The notes under the pieces: generated by a model
Database searches by the model: none
What the model was told of the DNA's origin: nothing
What the model saw: the letters and a program-made list of their open reading frames with translations, nothing else
In this document: in pieces, positions 62,354 to 64,000 of the stretch
Layout: each line of letters opens with the position of its first letter
Numbering within the stretch: the stretch's first letter is position 1
Translations under genes and position numbers: made by a program
Assembly: GCF_003611735.1 (NCBI RefSeq)
Contig: NZ_RAWG01000006.1
Location: forward strand, 16,513 to 80,512
DNA length: 64,000 nucleotides
Direction of reading: 5' to 3'
From: Corallococcus sicarius
GTDB taxonomy: Bacteria > Myxococcota > Myxococcia > Myxococcales > Myxococcaceae

Positions 62354-63958
62354 CTACGGATAGGTGTCCAGGTAGGCGCGGTGGCTGTTGGAGAACTCGA
62401 AGTGGGTGAACTTGTCCCAGTTGATGGACCAGGTCATCAGCCCCTTGAAGCCCGGGTAGCCGCCCGCCTTGCGCAGCACGTAGGTGCCTCCGAAGGACTG
62501 GCCCTTCATGAGGTAGTCCAGCGCCTTCTGCACGTTGGCGGGCGTCGTGTAGCCACCGCCCGCGGCCTGGGGCGAGGACGGCAGGCCGATGATGACCTGC
62601 TCCGGCCGGAGCGCCGGGAAGACGGCGCTGGCGTTGCCTCCGACAGGGAAGCCCTGCAGCAGCATCTCCGCCATCGCCACGTGGAAGTCCGGCGTGCCCT
62701 GCGCGTAGGCGCGGCCGTCCAGCCCCGTCACCGTGCCGGTGTTGTAGTGCTGCACGTGCAGGTACGTCAGCCGGTCGCGCAGCGCGTAGATGACCGGCAG
62801 GTACGCGCCCCACGGGCCGCCGTAAGCCGCGTAGCCGCCCTGCACGTAGGCGGTCTCCGGCGCCATGGTGAGCAGGAAGCCCGCGTTGTCATTGAGCAGC
62901 TGCCGGGTGCCGGCGATGAGGTTGAGGATGCGGGGCGTTGTCGGGTTGCGGAAGTCGGTGTCCCCGCCGTTGAGCGCCAGCGAGGCGCCCTCCAGGTCCA
63001 GGTCCAGGCCGTCAAAGCCATACGTGTTGATGAGCCCCTGCATGCTGCTCACGAAGTTCTGCTTCGCCGCCGCGTCGTCCAGGTGGATGGTGCCGTTCGC
63101 GCCGCCCAGGGAGATGAGGACCTTGCGGCCCTGCGCCTTGAGGGCCGCGATGTCTGACTTGAACTCGGCGACCGTCGCGTTGTACGGCGTGAAGCCCATG
63201 GTGCCCGGGCCCGCGCCGAGCACCGGCTCCGCGAACGCGACCTGGATGACATTGAACTTGGAGGAGATGTCGCGCAGCCGGATGTTCGTGGAACCGTTGT
63301 CGAAGTTGTGCCAGTAGCCGACCAGCACCTTGCTGCCCGTGGGCTGCGTGTTGCCTGTCGTCGCGGCGATGCTGTTGCTGGCCGCAGAACGGTTGCCCGC
63401 CGCGTCGCGAGCCTTCGCGGTGAAGGTATACGTGGTGTTCGCCGCGAGGCCCGTCACGGTGACGCTGGTCGCCGTGCTCGTGGCCGCCGCCGTCGCGCTG
63501 GCGTTGACGAAGACCTCGTAGCCCGTGACGCCGACGTTGTCGGAGGACGCGTTGAACGCCAGGGAGACGCTGCTGGCCGTCACGCCGGTGGAGCGCAGGG
63601 AGCCGGGCGCGGTGGGAGCCTGGGTGTCCACCGGGGGCCGTGCGGGCGTCGTGGTGCTGAACGCCGCGCTCGCCGCCGAACGGTTGCCCGCCGCATCGCG
63701 AGCCTTCACGGTGAAGGTGTACGTGGTGTTCGCCGCGAGCCCCGTCACGGTGGCATTCGCCGCCGTGCTGGTGGCCGCCGCCGTGGCGCCCCCGTTGACG
63801 AAGATTTCATAGCCGGTGACGCCCACGTTGTCGGACGAAGCGCCCCACGCGAGCGACACGCTGTCGAACGTCTTGGACGGAGACGTCAGCTTCACCACCC
63901 GGGCTTTGAACTCCGGCGTGTACTTCCTGCGCTCTCGTCTCGGCATCGTCGTGGACAT
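62354..63958 (-). CDS. GH18 chitinase with two FN3 domains, 5' end replaced by transposase sequence
   Basis: The frame encodes 534 residues. Residues about 25-105 and 118-200 are two fibronectin type III domains, and about 208-534 a GH18 domain with the catalytic motif DGLDLDLE (DxxDxDxE) intact and the usual MAPETAYVQGG and MTWSINWD strands. The first 24 residues are not chitinase: PRRERRKYTPEFKARVVKL is the start of an IS3-type transposase OrfA, joined in frame at about 63890. The signal peptide and any N-terminal binding module are therefore missing, so export is doubtful. GAAGG precedes the ATG at 63958. Confidence 0.85.
   Translation of the reverse strand: MSTTMPRRERRKYTPEFKARVVKLTSPSKTFDSVSLAWGASSDNVGVTGYEIFVNGGATAAATSTAANATVTGLAANTTYTFTVKARDAAGNRSAASAAFSTTTPARPPVDTQAPTAPGSLRSTGVTASSVSLAFNASSDNVGVTGYEVFVNASATAAATSTATSVTVTGLAANTTYTFTAKARDAAGNRSAASNSIAATTGNTQPTGSKVLVGYWHNFDNGSTNIRLRDISSKFNVIQVAFAEPVLGAGPGTMGFTPYNATVAEFKSDIAALKAQGRKVLISLGGANGTIHLDDAAAKQNFVSSMQGLINTYGFDGLDLDLEGASLALNGGDTDFRNPTTPRILNLIAGTRQLLNDNAGFLLTMAPETAYVQGGYAAYGGPWGAYLPVIYALRDRLTYLHVQHYNTGTVTGLDGRAYAQGTPDFHVAMAEMLLQGFPVGGNASAVFPALRPEQVIIGLPSSPQAAGGGYTTPANVQKALDYLMKGQSFGGTYVLRKAGGYPGFKGLMTWSINWDKFTHFEFSNSHRAYLDTYP
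63366..63540 (-). repeat. FN3 direct repeat, copy 1
   Basis: This stretch is nearly identical in DNA to about 63658-63835 and encodes the second FN3 domain (TGLAANTTYTFTAKARDAAG). The two FN3 modules are a recent duplication or kept alike by conversion. Confidence 0.65.
63658..63835 (-). repeat. FN3 direct repeat, copy 2
   Basis: Partner of the repeat at 63366-63540; encodes the first FN3 domain (TGLAANTTYTFTVKARDAAG). Confidence 0.65.
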
Positions 63959-64000
63959 CCTTCGGTCACCGTTTGAGACCGCCCGGGAAGGCTCATCGAG
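63891..64000 (-). mobile_element. IS3-type element left end: OrfA start and upstream sequence
   Basis: The first 24 codons of the chitinase frame (63887-63958) encode an OrfA N-terminus, and the bases up to 64000 should be the end of the element with its promoter region. A TGAGCCTTCCCGGG sequence, read on the minus strand just after the window edge, could be part of the terminal repeat. The rest of the element is missing here or lies outside. Confidence 0.55.

Overview
The window is chromosomal DNA of a fruiting myxobacterium of the Myxococcaceae, most likely Corallococcus or Myxococcus. The evidence is the very high GC with strongly GC-biased third codon positions, two MYXO-CTERM-type surface proteins, two ELWxxDGT-repeat lipoproteins, many small lipoproteins, and a SitA-like lipoprotein toxin next to an immunity gene. 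I saw no rRNA, tRNA or CRISPR array. Most genes are housekeeping or secreted-protein genes; several stretches are clearly accessory.

Bases 1-11.3 kb hold a truncated secreted protein, an ELWxxDGT lipoprotein with a conserved structured leader, a methyltransferase/membrane protein pair, a thiolase-like protein, a DUF1338 enzyme with a methyltransferase, a secreted SH3-like protein, and a TetR regulator facing two tandem NAD(P)-binding reductases. Bases 11.2-13.1 kb are a scar: an IS3 transposase remnant, one intact beta-helix-like gene, and pieces of at least three broken genes. Bases 13.3-22.5 kb carry lipoproteins, a DUF938 methyltransferase, an exported endonuclease/exonuclease/phosphatase with FG-GAP repeats, an amidohydrolase, and a tandem pair of MYXO-CTERM proteins.

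Bases 22.6-29.7 kb are a complete type I Zorya anti-phage cassette on the minus strand. Its order is zorD-zorA-zorB-zorC, not the usual zorA-B-C-D, and its four genes are joined by stop/start overlaps. It sits in visibly lower-GC DNA between ordinary chromosomal genes. Bases 29.9-52.3 kb are mostly metabolic and stress genes: DUF2239 (probably leaderless) with an MDR oxidoreductase, a MocR regulator facing a cupin, soluble transhydrogenase, ahcY behind a recognisable SAH riboswitch, a cation P-type ATPase coupled to a triple universal stress protein, RraA-like, LysR/GST, OxyR/catalase/ankyrin, and divergent transketolase and transaldolase.

Bases 52.3-62.3 kb are again accessory. A second ELWxxDGT lipoprotein with the same leader is followed by a CHAT-protease/SIR2-like fusion, translationally coupled to a membrane-anchored STAND NTPase with 16 WD40 repeats. 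A second caspase-fold-like protease converges on this pair. Then come a lipoprotein toxin and its SUKH-family immunity gene. The window ends in a GH18 chitinase whose 5' end has been replaced in frame by the start of an IS3-type transposase OrfA.

The strongest candidates for new biology are the rearranged Zorya operon, the CHAT-SIR2/STAND-WD40/second-protease locus, and the paralogous leaders that can hide both the ribosome binding site and the start codon.
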